Below are positions 24,826-33,234 of a stretch of DNA of 64,000 nucleotides, piece by piece (position 1 is the first letter of the stretch; each line of letters opens with the position of its first letter). The DNA is from Romboutsia_E sp900604535 (GTDB lineage Bacteria; Bacillota; Clostridia; Peptostreptococcales; Peptostreptococcaceae): assembly GCF_900604535.1 (NCBI RefSeq), contig NZ_UWOT01000002.1, positions 1 through 64,000 of the forward strand, read 5' to 3'. A program made the position numbers and the translations under genes. The notes beneath the pieces are model-generated. The model searched no databases. It was not told the origin of the DNA and worked only from the letters and a program-made list of their open reading frames with translations.

Positions 24826-26229
24826 ATGGATAGTAAGTTAAAAATAACTGAAACTGCTTTAAGAGACGGACATCAATCTTTAATGGCAACTAGGTTAAAA
24901 ACAGATGAAATGATACCTATTTTAGAAACGATGGATAAAGTAGGATACTACTCAATGGAAGTTTGGGGTGGAGCAACATTTGACTCTTGTATAAGATTCT
25001 TAAATGAAGATCCATGGGAAAGATTAAGACTTATAAGAAAGCATGTTAAAAATACAAAGTTACAAATGCTACTTAGAGGACAAAATCTTTTAGGTTATAG
25101 AAACTACGCTGATGATACAGTAGAAAAATTTATAGAATTATCTATAAAAAATGGAATTGATATAATAAGAGTATTCGATGCATTAAATGATGTTAGAAAC
25201 TTAGAAGCATCAATGAAAGCCATAAAGAAATATAATGGACACTGTCAATGTGCAATATCTTATACAACAAGTCCAGTACATACTACTGAGTACTATGTTG
25301 AATTAGTTAAAACTATGGAAAATATGGGTGCTGATTCTATATGTATAAAAGATATGGCAGGGGTACTTACACCATACAATGCATATGACTTAATAAAGAA
25401 ATTAAAAGAAGTAACTGATTTGCCTTTAGAGCTACATACTCATTGTACAGGTGGTATAGCTGAAATGTTATATATGAAAGCTGTTGAGGCAGGTATAGAT
25501 ATAATCGATACAGCAATATCTCCATTATCTGGTGGTACTTCTCAGCCTCCAACTGAATCTTTAGCAATAGCTTTTGCTGAAATGGATAGAAATCCAGAAT
25601 TAAATATGGAAGCTTTACTTGAAGTTGCAGAGTACTTTAAGCCAATAAGAGATAAGTATATGGCCGAAGGCGTACTTGATGCAAAGGTTTTACTAACAGA
25701 TCCTCAAACATTAAAGTACCAAGTTCCGGGAGGAATGTTATCTAACCTTTTATCTCAAATGAAGCAACAAAATGCTGAAGATAAATATGAAGATGTACTT
25801 AACGAAGTACCAAGAGTTAGAAAAGACTTAGGATACCCACCACTTGTAACACCTTTAAGTCAAATGGTTGGAACACAAGCTTTATTCAATGTTTTAACAG
25901 GAGAAAGATATAAGTTAGTTCCAAAAGAAATAAAAGACTATGTAAAAGGATTATATGGTAAGGCTCCTGCATCAATAGATGAAGAAATTAAAAAGAAAAT
26001 AATTGGAGATGATGAAGTAATAACTGTAAGACCTGCTGATTTAATAGCTCCTGAATTTGAAGCTATGAAAAAAGAAGCTGGTGAATTAGCTAAGACTGAT
26101 GAAGATGTATTAGCTTATGCATTATTCCCTCAAGTAGCTCCAAAGTTCTTAGAATCTAAGTACAATGAATGTGCTACAACTGAAGAAGTTGATGAAAATG
26201 CTATACAATATATAACAGTAACTATGTAG
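24826..26229 (+). CDS. oadA: Carboxyltransferase (alpha) subunit of Na+-translocating decarboxylase
   Basis: 467 residues. A TIM-barrel carboxyltransferase domain (ITETALRDGHQSLMATR at the start, the metal-site motif LHTHCTGG near residue 205) is followed by the conserved helical PYC_OADA domain (from about 300). It transfers CO2 from oxaloacetate to biotin on the separate carrier protein. The biotin domain found at the end of many OadA proteins is absent; the carrier is encoded two genes downstream. With the gamma, carrier and beta genes it makes a complete sodium pump. Oxaloacetate is the likeliest substrate, but the same architecture occurs in related decarboxylases. Confidence 0.88.
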   Translation: MDSKLKITETALRDGHQSLMATRLKTDEMIPILETMDKVGYYSMEVWGGATFDSCIRFLNEDPWERLRLIRKHVKNTKLQMLLRGQNLLGYRNYADDTVEKFIELSIKNGIDIIRVFDALNDVRNLEASMKAIKKYNGHCQCAISYTTSPVHTTEYYVELVKTMENMGADSICIKDMAGVLTPYNAYDLIKKLKEVTDLPLELHTHCTGGIAEMLYMKAVEAGIDIIDTAISPLSGGTSQPPTESLAIAFAEMDRNPELNMEALLEVAEYFKPIRDKYMAEGVLDAKVLLTDPQTLKYQVPGGMLSNLLSQMKQQNAEDKYEDVLNEVPRVRKDLGYPPLVTPLSQMVGTQALFNVLTGERYKLVPKEIKDYVKGLYGKAPASIDEEIKKKIIGDDEVITVRPADLIAPEFEAMKKEAGELAKTDEDVLAYALFPQVAPKFLESKYNECATTEEVDENAIQYITVTM

Positions 26230-26245
26230 AGAATAGGTGGTAAAT

Positions 26246-26521
26246 ATGAATATAACATTTATGGATGGTATATCTATCACAATATCAAGTATGACAATCG
26301 TTCTTTTAACTTTAGCTTTAATAGCTGTAGTACTTAGCTCATTTAAAGTTTTATTTAAAGAAAATAAAAAAGAAGAAGTTAAACCGGTTACTACAAATAC
26401 AGTGATAGATGATAATGACGAAGAAGAAAGATTAGTAGCTTGCTTAACAGCATCTATAATGGCTGGAAATGGAAAGTTAAATCCAAACCTTCATATAAGA
26501 AGTATAAAAAGAGTAAAGTAA
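26246..26521 (+). CDS. Gamma subunit of Na+-translocating decarboxylase (OadG family)
   Basis: 91 residues from ATG 26246, which follows AGGTGG at 26235-26240; a GTG at 26237 lies inside that site. One N-terminal membrane helix (about 8-34), a charged linker and a C-terminal segment EERLVACLTASIMAG typical of OadG/MmdD subunits in Firmicutes. It assembles the membrane complex and stabilises the alpha-beta contact. Seventeen bp after the alpha gene. Confidence 0.85.
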   Translation: MNITFMDGISITISSMTIVLLTLALIAVVLSSFKVLFKENKKEEVKPVTTNTVIDDNDEEERLVACLTASIMAGNGKLNPNLHIRSIKRVK

Positions 26522-26612
26522 TAATTAACTTACACTAACATGATTATAAAAAATATAAAAAATTAAAATCGAAATTATAAAATTATTTTTATGAAATGAA
26601 AGGGAGATTAAA

Positions 26613-26960
26613 ATGAGTATAAAAGCTTATAACATAACATTAAACGGAAAAGTATATCAAGTTGAAGTAGAAGAAGTACAGCCAGGACAAAAGCCAGTTC
26701 AAACTGCTGCTCCAGCTCCTAAAGCAGCTCCAGTTTCAAATGGTGCTGGTGAAGATATAACTGCTCCAATGCCAGGAAGCATGTTCAACATATTAGTTAA
26801 AGAAGGACAAGCAGTTAAAAAAGGTGACGTAGTAGCTATACTTGAGGCAATGAAAATGGAAAATGAAATAATAGCTCCAGTTGATGGAACTATATCAACT
26901 ATACATGTTGAAAAAGGACAAAACGTAAATCTTGGAGATGTAATATTAAAAATAGCATAG
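26613..26960 (+). CDS. Biotin carboxyl carrier protein of the decarboxylase
   Basis: 115 residues. A short N-terminal strand region, an Ala/Pro-rich flexible linker (about 28-45) and a biotinyl domain with the attachment motif AMKMEN; the biotinylated Lys is K81. It shuttles the carboxyl group between the carboxyltransferase (alpha) and the membrane decarboxylase (beta). A 91-bp gap precedes it, so an internal promoter or processing site is possible, but AAAGGGAG gives a good ribosome-binding site. All family-critical residues are present. Confidence 0.92.
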   Translation: MSIKAYNITLNGKVYQVEVEEVQPGQKPVQTAAPAPKAAPVSNGAGEDITAPMPGSMFNILVKEGQAVKKGDVVAILEAMKMENEIIAPVDGTISTIHVEKGQNVNLGDVILKIA

Positions 26961-26988
26961 TATTAAAAAGCTAGAGGAGGAAGATGAC

Positions 26989-28119
26989 ATGGGTCAAATG
27001 TTAATGGATTTCGTAATGGAATCAGGGTTCGCACAAATGAACATTAAACAAGTAATAGTCATAGCTTTAGCATGCTTTTTCTTATACTTAGCTATTAGCA
27101 AAGGTTATGAACCATACTTACTTATACCAATAGCAACTGGTATGTTACTTGCAAATATGCCAGGTGTTGATTTAATGAAAGCTGCACATGATGGTGATAA
27201 AGGTGGATTATTCTACTATCTATATCAAGGTGTTAAACTTGGTATTTATCCACCACTTATATTCTTATGTATCGGAGCTGGAACAGATTTCGGTCCAATG
27301 ATAGCTAATCCTAAGACAATGTTACTTGGAGGAGCTGCACAATTTGGTGTATTCTTTGCATTCTTAGGAGCGATAGCTCTTGGATTTACAGGACCACAAG
27401 CAGCATCTATAGGTATAATAGGTGGTGCAGATGGACCAACAGCTATACAATTAACTGGTGCGCTAGCTCCAGAATTATTAGGTACAATAGCGCTAGCTGC
27501 TTATTCTTATATGGCACTAGTACCAGTTATACAACCACCAATAATAAAAGCTTTAACTACTAAGGAAGAAAGAGCTATAAAAATGGAACAAACTAGAGTT
27601 GTTACTAAAAAAGAAAAGATAATATTCCCAATAGTAGTTATGATAATAGTTATAGGATTATTACCAACAGCAGCACCACTTGTAGGTATGTTAATGTTTG
27701 GTAACTTAATAAAAGAATCAGGATTAGTTCCTAAATTAGTAGAAACTGCTCAAAGTTCTTTAATGTATATAGTAACTATATTACTTGGATTATCAGTTGG
27801 AGCAACAACTAATGCAGATACATTATTAAGTGCTCAAACTTTAGGTATAATAGCAATGGGACTTGCTGCATTCTCAGTAGGTACAGCAGCAGGAGTTTTA
27901 GGCGGAAAGTTAATGTGTAAATTAACTAAAGGAAAAGTTAACCCAATGATAGGTGCAGCAGGAGTTTCAGCAGTACCAATGGCATCAAGAGTTGTTCAAA
28001 AGGTTGGGCAAGAAGAAAATCCTTCAAACTTCTTATTAATGCATGCTATGAGTCCAAATGTAGCAGGTGTTATAGGCTCTGCGGTAGCAGCTGGTATATT
28101 ACTTAAGTTCTTTGCTTAA
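26989..28119 (+). CDS. oadB: Beta subunit, Na+-pumping membrane decarboxylase (OadB family)
   Basis: 376 residues with about nine membrane helices and re-entrant segments. The OadB hallmarks are IGAGTDFGPMIANP near residue 97, GIIGGADGPTAIQLT near 143 (including the Asp used in Na+ translocation) and the C-terminal LLMHAMSPNVAGVIGSAVAAG. It decarboxylates carboxybiotin and exports Na+. The subunit completes the four-gene pump. GAGGAGG precedes the ATG. A strong terminator follows. Confidence 0.93.
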   Translation: MGQMLMDFVMESGFAQMNIKQVIVIALACFFLYLAISKGYEPYLLIPIATGMLLANMPGVDLMKAAHDGDKGGLFYYLYQGVKLGIYPPLIFLCIGAGTDFGPMIANPKTMLLGGAAQFGVFFAFLGAIALGFTGPQAASIGIIGGADGPTAIQLTGALAPELLGTIALAAYSYMALVPVIQPPIIKALTTKEERAIKMEQTRVVTKKEKIIFPIVVMIIVIGLLPTAAPLVGMLMFGNLIKESGLVPKLVETAQSSLMYIVTILLGLSVGATTNADTLLSAQTLGIIAMGLAAFSVGTAAGVLGGKLMCKLTKGKVNPMIGAAGVSAVPMASRVVQKVGQEENPSNFLLMHAMSPNVAGVIGSAVAAGILLKFFA

Positions 28120-28133
28120 TAATTAAATACTAC

Positions 28134-28186
28134 AAAAAGGTAATTGATTTTATATAATAAATTATTATAAAATCAATTACCTTTTA
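28134..28186. terminator. Bidirectional terminator
   Basis: A 20-bp inverted repeat with core AAAAGGTAATTGATTTTATA and its complement, between convergent genes. Confidence 0.85.
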
Positions 28187-28196
28187 TTTTATATAA

Positions 28197-29573
28197 TTAC
28201 ATTTCCATAGTCTTACTTTCTTTAATACTTGATTTTTTATCTAAATGAGTCATATATAATTTAGTTTCAGACACAACCACTGGAGACAAGAAAAGTAGTG
28301 CAATCAAGTTTGGCAAAGCCATTAATCCATTAGCAATATCAGCTATAATCCAAACTACTTCTAATCTTAAAAATGCTCCAAGTAAAACCATTAAAACAAA
28401 TAAAGTTCTATATCCATTTATTCCTTTTACACCAAATAAAAATTCGAAACACCTTTCACCATAATAGCTCCAACCAAGTATTGTAGTAAAGGCAAATAAA
28501 CTTAAACTAAGAGTTAAGAATAAAGGGCCAATTGTAGGTAAAATACTTTTAAAGGCAGCTTGAGTCATTAATGCACCGTTAAAATCAGATTTCCAAACAC
28601 CTGATAATATGAGGGCTAAACCTGTAAGTGTACAAATGATTAAGCTATCTATAAAAGTACCCGTCATGGAGATAAGTCCTTGTTCAGCAGGCCATTCTGT
28701 TTTAGCAGCAGCTGCAGATATTGGAGCACTACCAAGACCTGATTCATTAGAAAATACACCTCTAGCAATACCATTTCTAATTGCCATAGATACAGTTGCA
28801 CCTAAAAAACCACAAAATGCAGCTGTGGTATTAAATGCACCTTTTATTATTAAAGAAAATGCTATTGGTATTTCTTTAATATAAGTTCCTAATATCAATA
28901 AGCATAGCACTATATAAGCTATAGACATAAAAGGAACTACTTTAGTAGCAACTTTAGAAATACTTTGAAGTCCTCCAAATACTACCAATGAAACTAAAAC
29001 AGCAAGCACTATGCCTGTTACTTTAGGGTTAATACCCAAACTTCCTTTTATAGCATCTGTAATAGCATTAACTTGTGTGAATGTACCTATACCAAGTAAA
29101 GCTACTAATATACCACTAAAAGCGAAAAACATAGCTAGAGGTTTATATTTTTTACCCATACCATTTAAGATATAGTACATAGGTCCTCCAGAAATTTGAC
29201 CGTTTTTATCTTTAGTTCTATATTTTATTGCTAGAACACCTTCAGCATACTTAGTAGCCATACCGAAGAATGCAGCAACCCACATCCAAAATAGTGCACC
29301 AGGTCCACCAGCCTTTACTGCTGTAGCAACACCAACAATATTACCTGTACCAACAGTAGCTGCAAGTGCAGTGCATAGTGCACCGAAACTTGAAATATCG
29401 CCACTACCATCATTTTCAGCAAAAAAGATTAGTTTTAAAGCTTTAGGTAATTTGGTAATTTGTAAAAAATTTAATTTAAAAGTAAAAAATATACCAGTAC
29501 CTACTAAAAGAATAAGTAAAGGTGGCCCCCATATAAATGAGTCAATATTGTTTAATAGATCAATTAAATTCAT
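28197..29573 (-). CDS. Alanine/glycine:cation symporter (AGCS family)
   Basis: 458 residues with about eleven membrane helices and the AGCS motifs GTGNIVGVATAVKAGGPGALFWMW (about residues 76-99) and GIARGVFSNESGLGSAPISAAAAKT (about 265-290). It imports alanine or glycine with Na+. The leader carries a tandem glycine riboswitch (29830-29990) and an intrinsic terminator, so glycine is the likely substrate or signal. Start: ATG preceded by GGAGGA. Confidence 0.93.
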   Translation of the reverse strand: MNLIDLLNNIDSFIWGPPLLILLVGTGIFFTFKLNFLQITKLPKALKLIFFAENDGSGDISSFGALCTALAATVGTGNIVGVATAVKAGGPGALFWMWVAAFFGMATKYAEGVLAIKYRTKDKNGQISGGPMYYILNGMGKKYKPLAMFFAFSGILVALLGIGTFTQVNAITDAIKGSLGINPKVTGIVLAVLVSLVVFGGLQSISKVATKVVPFMSIAYIVLCLLILGTYIKEIPIAFSLIIKGAFNTTAAFCGFLGATVSMAIRNGIARGVFSNESGLGSAPISAAAAKTEWPAEQGLISMTGTFIDSLIICTLTGLALILSGVWKSDFNGALMTQAAFKSILPTIGPLFLTLSLSLFAFTTILGWSYYGERCFEFLFGVKGINGYRTLFVLMVLLGAFLRLEVVWIIADIANGLMALPNLIALLFLSPVVVSETKLYMTHLDKKSSIKESKTMEM

Positions 29574-29680
29574 AAAAACATTCCTCCATAATATTATTTT
29601 ATGCTTTACAAAATCAATGAGGTTTTAAATGAACTAATTGACAGGAATTTAATATAAAATATTAATAATTTTAATGCAAT

Positions 29681-29709
29681 AAAAAAAGCTAAATCTATAT
29701 GACTTAGCT
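29681..29709 (-). terminator. Intrinsic terminator in the glycine-riboswitch leader
   Basis: On the minus strand AGCTAAGTC and GATTTAGCT pair (one G-U) with a 5-base loop and are followed by seven T. It lies between the riboswitch and the symporter gene, and is probably the expression platform. Confidence 0.8.
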
Positions 29710-29829
29710 CTGGATATGCATGGAAACTATAATTTTAGTTATTATATATAAATTAAAATTATAAATAATACTTAGTTAAACTAAAGTAATTATAATAATT
29801 TATAGATACTAACATAAATAATAGTATAA

Positions 29830-29990
29830 TCCCTGTCCTTTTGCCTGAGAGATTGAGCATAAGCCTTGCCCCTTCGGCGCCCTTTAATGGGTCTCTCCAG
29901 AGTTTCCTAAGCTTTACAGTCCTACTTATAAAAGTTCCTGAGAGTGTTACTCCTTCGGCGTATCTAAACGATAACTCTTCTATAAAGCTT
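29830..29990 (-). promoter_or_regulatory. Tandem glycine riboswitch (two aptamers)
   Basis: Minus-strand RNA. Aptamer 1 (about 29990-29908) is closed by AAGCTTTA / TAAAGCTT and contains CGCCGAAGGAGTAA and ACTCTCAGG. Aptamer 2 (about 29907-29830) contains CTCTGGAGAG, CGCCGAAGGGGCAA and TCTCTCAGGCAAAAGGACAG. These are the diagnostic conserved segments of the class, and two aptamers with a short linker are present. Confidence 0.95.
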
Positions 29991-30216
29991 CAACGGATAT
30001 TGATTTGTTATAGCACTTATTTATTAGTAATCGTATACAATATTTAGAAATATGTCAATAAGATTAATAAAAATTAAATATAGGGAAAGTGAAACAAGGT
30101 ATGAAAGATCAAAAATTTTAAATATAAAACATTTTTTCTTGATAAGGTAAAACAGGTATAGTAACATATTTTCATAGATAGAATATAAAAAATAATAATC
30201 TAAGGAGAGAGAAAAA

Positions 30217-31029
30217 ATGGGCTTTCGTAGCAAAATAAAAGAGGCAAAACGAATTGTAGTAAAGGTTGGGACATCGACTCTTACATACGATAATGGAAAT
30301 ATTAATTTAAATAGAATTGAGAAATTAACAAGAGTATTATCAGATATAGTTAATTCAGGGAAAGAAGTGACTCTTGTAAGTTCTGGTGCTATAGGTGTTG
30401 GAGTAAGTAAACTAAATTTAAAAGAAAAGCCCAAAGATATAAGAGAAAAGCAAGCATTATCTGCAGTTGGACAATGTGAATTAATGCATATATATAGTAA
30501 ATTTTTTGGAGAATATAGCCACACAGTAGGTCAAGTATTGTTAACAAGAGATGTTATAGAAGATGATCGAATTAAAAATAATGTTTGCAATACTTTCGAT
30601 ATACTTTTAGAAAAAAAAATAATACCTATAGTTAATGAAAATGATACTATATCTATAGATGAAATAGAAAATATAGTTAATTTTGGAGATAACGATAACC
30701 TATCAGCTATAGTATCTTTATTAATAAATGCAGATTTATTGATAATATTATCAGACATAGATGGATTTTATGATAGTGATCCAAGACACAATAATAATGC
30801 AAAATTAATTAGCGAAATAGAAGAAATAACAGAGGAGCTAGAGGCATGTGCAGGTGGAGCTGGAAGTGATTTAGGAACTGGCGGAATGGCTACTAAATTG
30901 ATAGCTGCTAAAAAATCCACGGAACAAGGTATAGATATGATTCTAGCCAATGGTAAAGATCCAGAAATAATTTTAGATATCTTAAATGGAAAAGAGATAG
31001 GAACTTTATTTGTGGGAAAAAGAAAATAA
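30217..31029 (+). CDS. proB: Glutamate 5-kinase
   Basis: 270 residues. An amino-acid kinase fold: VVKVGTSTLT at the N-terminus, SSGAIGVG, PIVNENDTI and FGDNDNLSA in the substrate and ATP sites, and GTGGMATKL near residue 225. It phosphorylates glutamate as the first step of proline synthesis. It lacks the C-terminal PUA domain of the longer E. coli-type enzyme, as in many Firmicutes. It forms a two-gene operon with proA, 16 bp downstream. Start ATG 30217 with AAGGAGAG. Confidence 0.95.
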   Translation: MGFRSKIKEAKRIVVKVGTSTLTYDNGNINLNRIEKLTRVLSDIVNSGKEVTLVSSGAIGVGVSKLNLKEKPKDIREKQALSAVGQCELMHIYSKFFGEYSHTVGQVLLTRDVIEDDRIKNNVCNTFDILLEKKIIPIVNENDTISIDEIENIVNFGDNDNLSAIVSLLINADLLIILSDIDGFYDSDPRHNNNAKLISEIEEITEELEACAGGAGSDLGTGGMATKLIAAKKSTEQGIDMILANGKDPEIILDILNGKEIGTLFVGKRK

Positions 31030-31045
31030 ATTTAGGGGGAAAAAT

Positions 31046-32287
31046 ATGAGTAATTTATTAGTCATAGGTAAAAGTGCAAAAGATGCATCTTATGAATTAG
31101 GAGTTTTATCAACAAAAGAAAAAGATAATGCTCTTACTTTAATGTCAGAAGAGCTTATAAATAGTAAATCAGAAATATTAGATGCTAATCGTAAAGATAT
31201 AGAAAATGCGAAAAACAAAGGAATATCAGAATCACTACTAGACAGGTTAGTTTTAAGTGATGAAAGAATAAATGAAATGGCAAAAGGTCTTAAGGAGATA
31301 GTAAATTTACAAGATCCAGTTGGGGAAGTTGCATCTATGTGGCAAAGACCTAATGGTATTCAAATTGGTCAAAAAAGAGTTCCAATAGGAGTTATAGGTA
31401 TAATTTATGAATCTAGACCGAATGTAACGTGTGATGCAGCAGGTCTTTGTTTAAAGACAGGAAATGCATCTATATTAAGAGGAGGAAGTGATGCTATAAA
31501 TTCTAATAAAGCGATAGTAAAAGCTTTAAAAAAGGGAATAGAAAGAGCAGGGCTTCCAACAAACTCAATACAACTTATAGAAGATACATCTAGAAGTGTT
31601 GCAACAGAGATGATGAGGCTAAATGAATTTATAGATGTATTAATACCTAGAGGCGGAGCAGGACTTATACAATCTGTAGTAAAGAATGCTACAGTACCGG
31701 TAATAGAAACTGGAACAGGTAATTGTCATATATATGTAGATGAAACAGCAGATTTTGATATGGCTAAAAATATTATAATAAATGCTAAAACATCTAGACC
31801 AGGCGTATGTAATGCAGCAGAAAAATTATTAGTAAATGAAAAGATAGCAAAAGAGTTTTTGCCAATGATAGTAAAAGAGCTTAGAGAAAAAAATGTATTA
31901 GTAAAAGGTGATGAAATATCAAAATCTATAGTTAACGATATAGATTTTGTCAATGATGAGTGGAATATAGAATATTTAGACTATATAATAGCTATAAAGG
32001 TTGTAAAAAATCTAGATGAAGCAATATCTCATATAAATAAATATGGAACAGGACATTCAGAATGTATAGTTACAGAAAGCTACAAAAACTCTCAAAAATT
32101 CTTACAAAGAGTAGATGCAGCAGCAGTTTATGTAAATGCATCAACTAGATTTACAGATGGATCAGAGTTTGGATTTGGAGCAGAGATAGGAATAAGCACA
32201 CAGAAATTACATGCTAGAGGACCAATGGGATTAAAAGAATTAACTACTATAAAATACATTATTTATGGTAATGGTCAAGTTAGATAA
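31046..32287 (+). CDS. proA: Gamma-glutamyl phosphate reductase
   Basis: 413 residues from ATG 31046, preceded by AGGGGGA; a GTG at 31010 lies within proB and is not the start. An aldehyde-dehydrogenase fold with catalytic C255 in RPGVCNAAE, the NAD(P)-binding segment SILRGGSDAINSN and the C-terminal DGSEFGFGAEIGIS. It reduces glutamyl-5-phosphate to the semialdehyde, the second step towards proline. Proline is both an osmolyte and a Stickland acceptor in this group. A strong terminator follows. Confidence 0.96.
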   Translation: MSNLLVIGKSAKDASYELGVLSTKEKDNALTLMSEELINSKSEILDANRKDIENAKNKGISESLLDRLVLSDERINEMAKGLKEIVNLQDPVGEVASMWQRPNGIQIGQKRVPIGVIGIIYESRPNVTCDAAGLCLKTGNASILRGGSDAINSNKAIVKALKKGIERAGLPTNSIQLIEDTSRSVATEMMRLNEFIDVLIPRGGAGLIQSVVKNATVPVIETGTGNCHIYVDETADFDMAKNIIINAKTSRPGVCNAAEKLLVNEKIAKEFLPMIVKELREKNVLVKGDEISKSIVNDIDFVNDEWNIEYLDYIIAIKVVKNLDEAISHINKYGTGHSECIVTESYKNSQKFLQRVDAAAVYVNASTRFTDGSEFGFGAEIGISTQKLHARGPMGLKELTTIKYIIYGNGQVR

Positions 32288-32331
32288 AAAATAGGCTTGC
32301 TCAAATAAATTTTGAGTAAGCCTATTTTTTA
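32285..32331. terminator. Bidirectional terminator
   Basis: AAAATAGGCTTGCTCAAA / TTTGAGTAAGCCTATTTT stem between convergent proA and the ECF S-component gene. Confidence 0.88.
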
Positions 32332-32919
32332 ATTATTTTCAACTAATTCAACTGTTAATTGACTTTCTTTTTTTGCTTCATCAATTTTACTTATATACTT
32401 TTGAGATATTTTAGTTAATATAAATGCTACAAATAAACATGAAATAATTTTATCAACCATGTTACTTACTAATCTAGGTATAAAAACGCCACTAAAAATT
32501 ATTTCGTTTGATCTAGATAATATAGCTAATAATAGACTAGATCCATTACTATTAAGTTCTCCAAATAGATATAAAGAAATTGGAGTACTAATTAAAGGAC
32601 ATATTATAGACAGTATAACCCCAACAATAGAAGCTTCTTTATAAGAAAAGCCTTTCTTATTAGAAATAAATCCAACTATTAAGCCTAAGGCAATGTTAGC
32701 AAGAATATATGAGTATGTAAGAGGATTTGAGACAAAACCTAATATAATATTTGATAATCCACCAATAAGAGCACCTAAAATTGGACCTAATGTTACTGCA
32801 CCGAATATTGTGCCTACAGTATCTAAAAATAATAACGGAATATTTAAAACTTGTACAAATAATCCTAAGATAATATTAATAAAAATACAAAATATAAATG
32901 TAATAGACTTATTTTTCAT
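32329..32919 (-). CDS. ECF transporter S component (substrate unknown)
   Basis: 196 residues with five to six membrane helices. The order of helices and the Gly-rich stretch FLDTVGTIFGAVTLGPILGALIGGLSNIILGF are typical of S components of energy-coupling-factor vitamin transporters. It would bind a vitamin or precursor and share an ECF module encoded elsewhere. No riboswitch such as TPP, FMN or cobalamin is visible in the 300 bp upstream, so the substrate is unclear. The start has AAAGGGGTGG upstream. Confidence 0.78.
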   Translation of the reverse strand: MKNKSITFIFCIFINIILGLFVQVLNIPLLFLDTVGTIFGAVTLGPILGALIGGLSNIILGFVSNPLTYSYILANIALGLIVGFISNKKGFSYKEASIVGVILSIICPLISTPISLYLFGELNSNGSSLLLAILSRSNEIIFSGVFIPRLVSNMVDKIISCLFVAFILTKISQKYISKIDEAKKESQLTVELVENN

Positions 32920-33234
32920 ATAACCACCCCTTTAGGATAAAGTGTAGATTAAAGAGAATAATAACTGAAATTGCAATTTTTTATACTAAGATATATAACC
33001 ATCAGTATTTATTATGGATAGTTATTTTAAGGATAAATATATATATATATTTGGAATTAAAAGTAATAATATGTAGAAATATAACAGATATTAATTTATA
33101 TATTTTTTTACTAGATGACTTATTTATACTAAACATATGAACATAGTAATGGTAGAATAATAAAGAAAGTCAAAAATGTATATTAGATTTAAGTTTTGAT
33201 AGATTTTAGCGATGAAAATAGAAAGGAATACCTT
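32920..33234. other. Divergent intergenic region, no recognised element
   Basis: About 315 bp of very A+T-rich DNA between the divergent ECF and topB genes. It must hold both promoters, but I see no convincing paired -35/-10, riboswitch fold or palindrome beyond runs of AT dinucleotides. Confidence 0.5.

Noticed and set aside
29841..30047. Plus-strand open frame of 68 codons
   Set aside because: It is the complement of the tandem glycine riboswitch and has no ribosome-binding site.
32920..33234. Vitamin riboswitch before the ECF S-component gene
   Set aside because: No TPP, FMN, cobalamin or other conserved core could be found on the minus strand.
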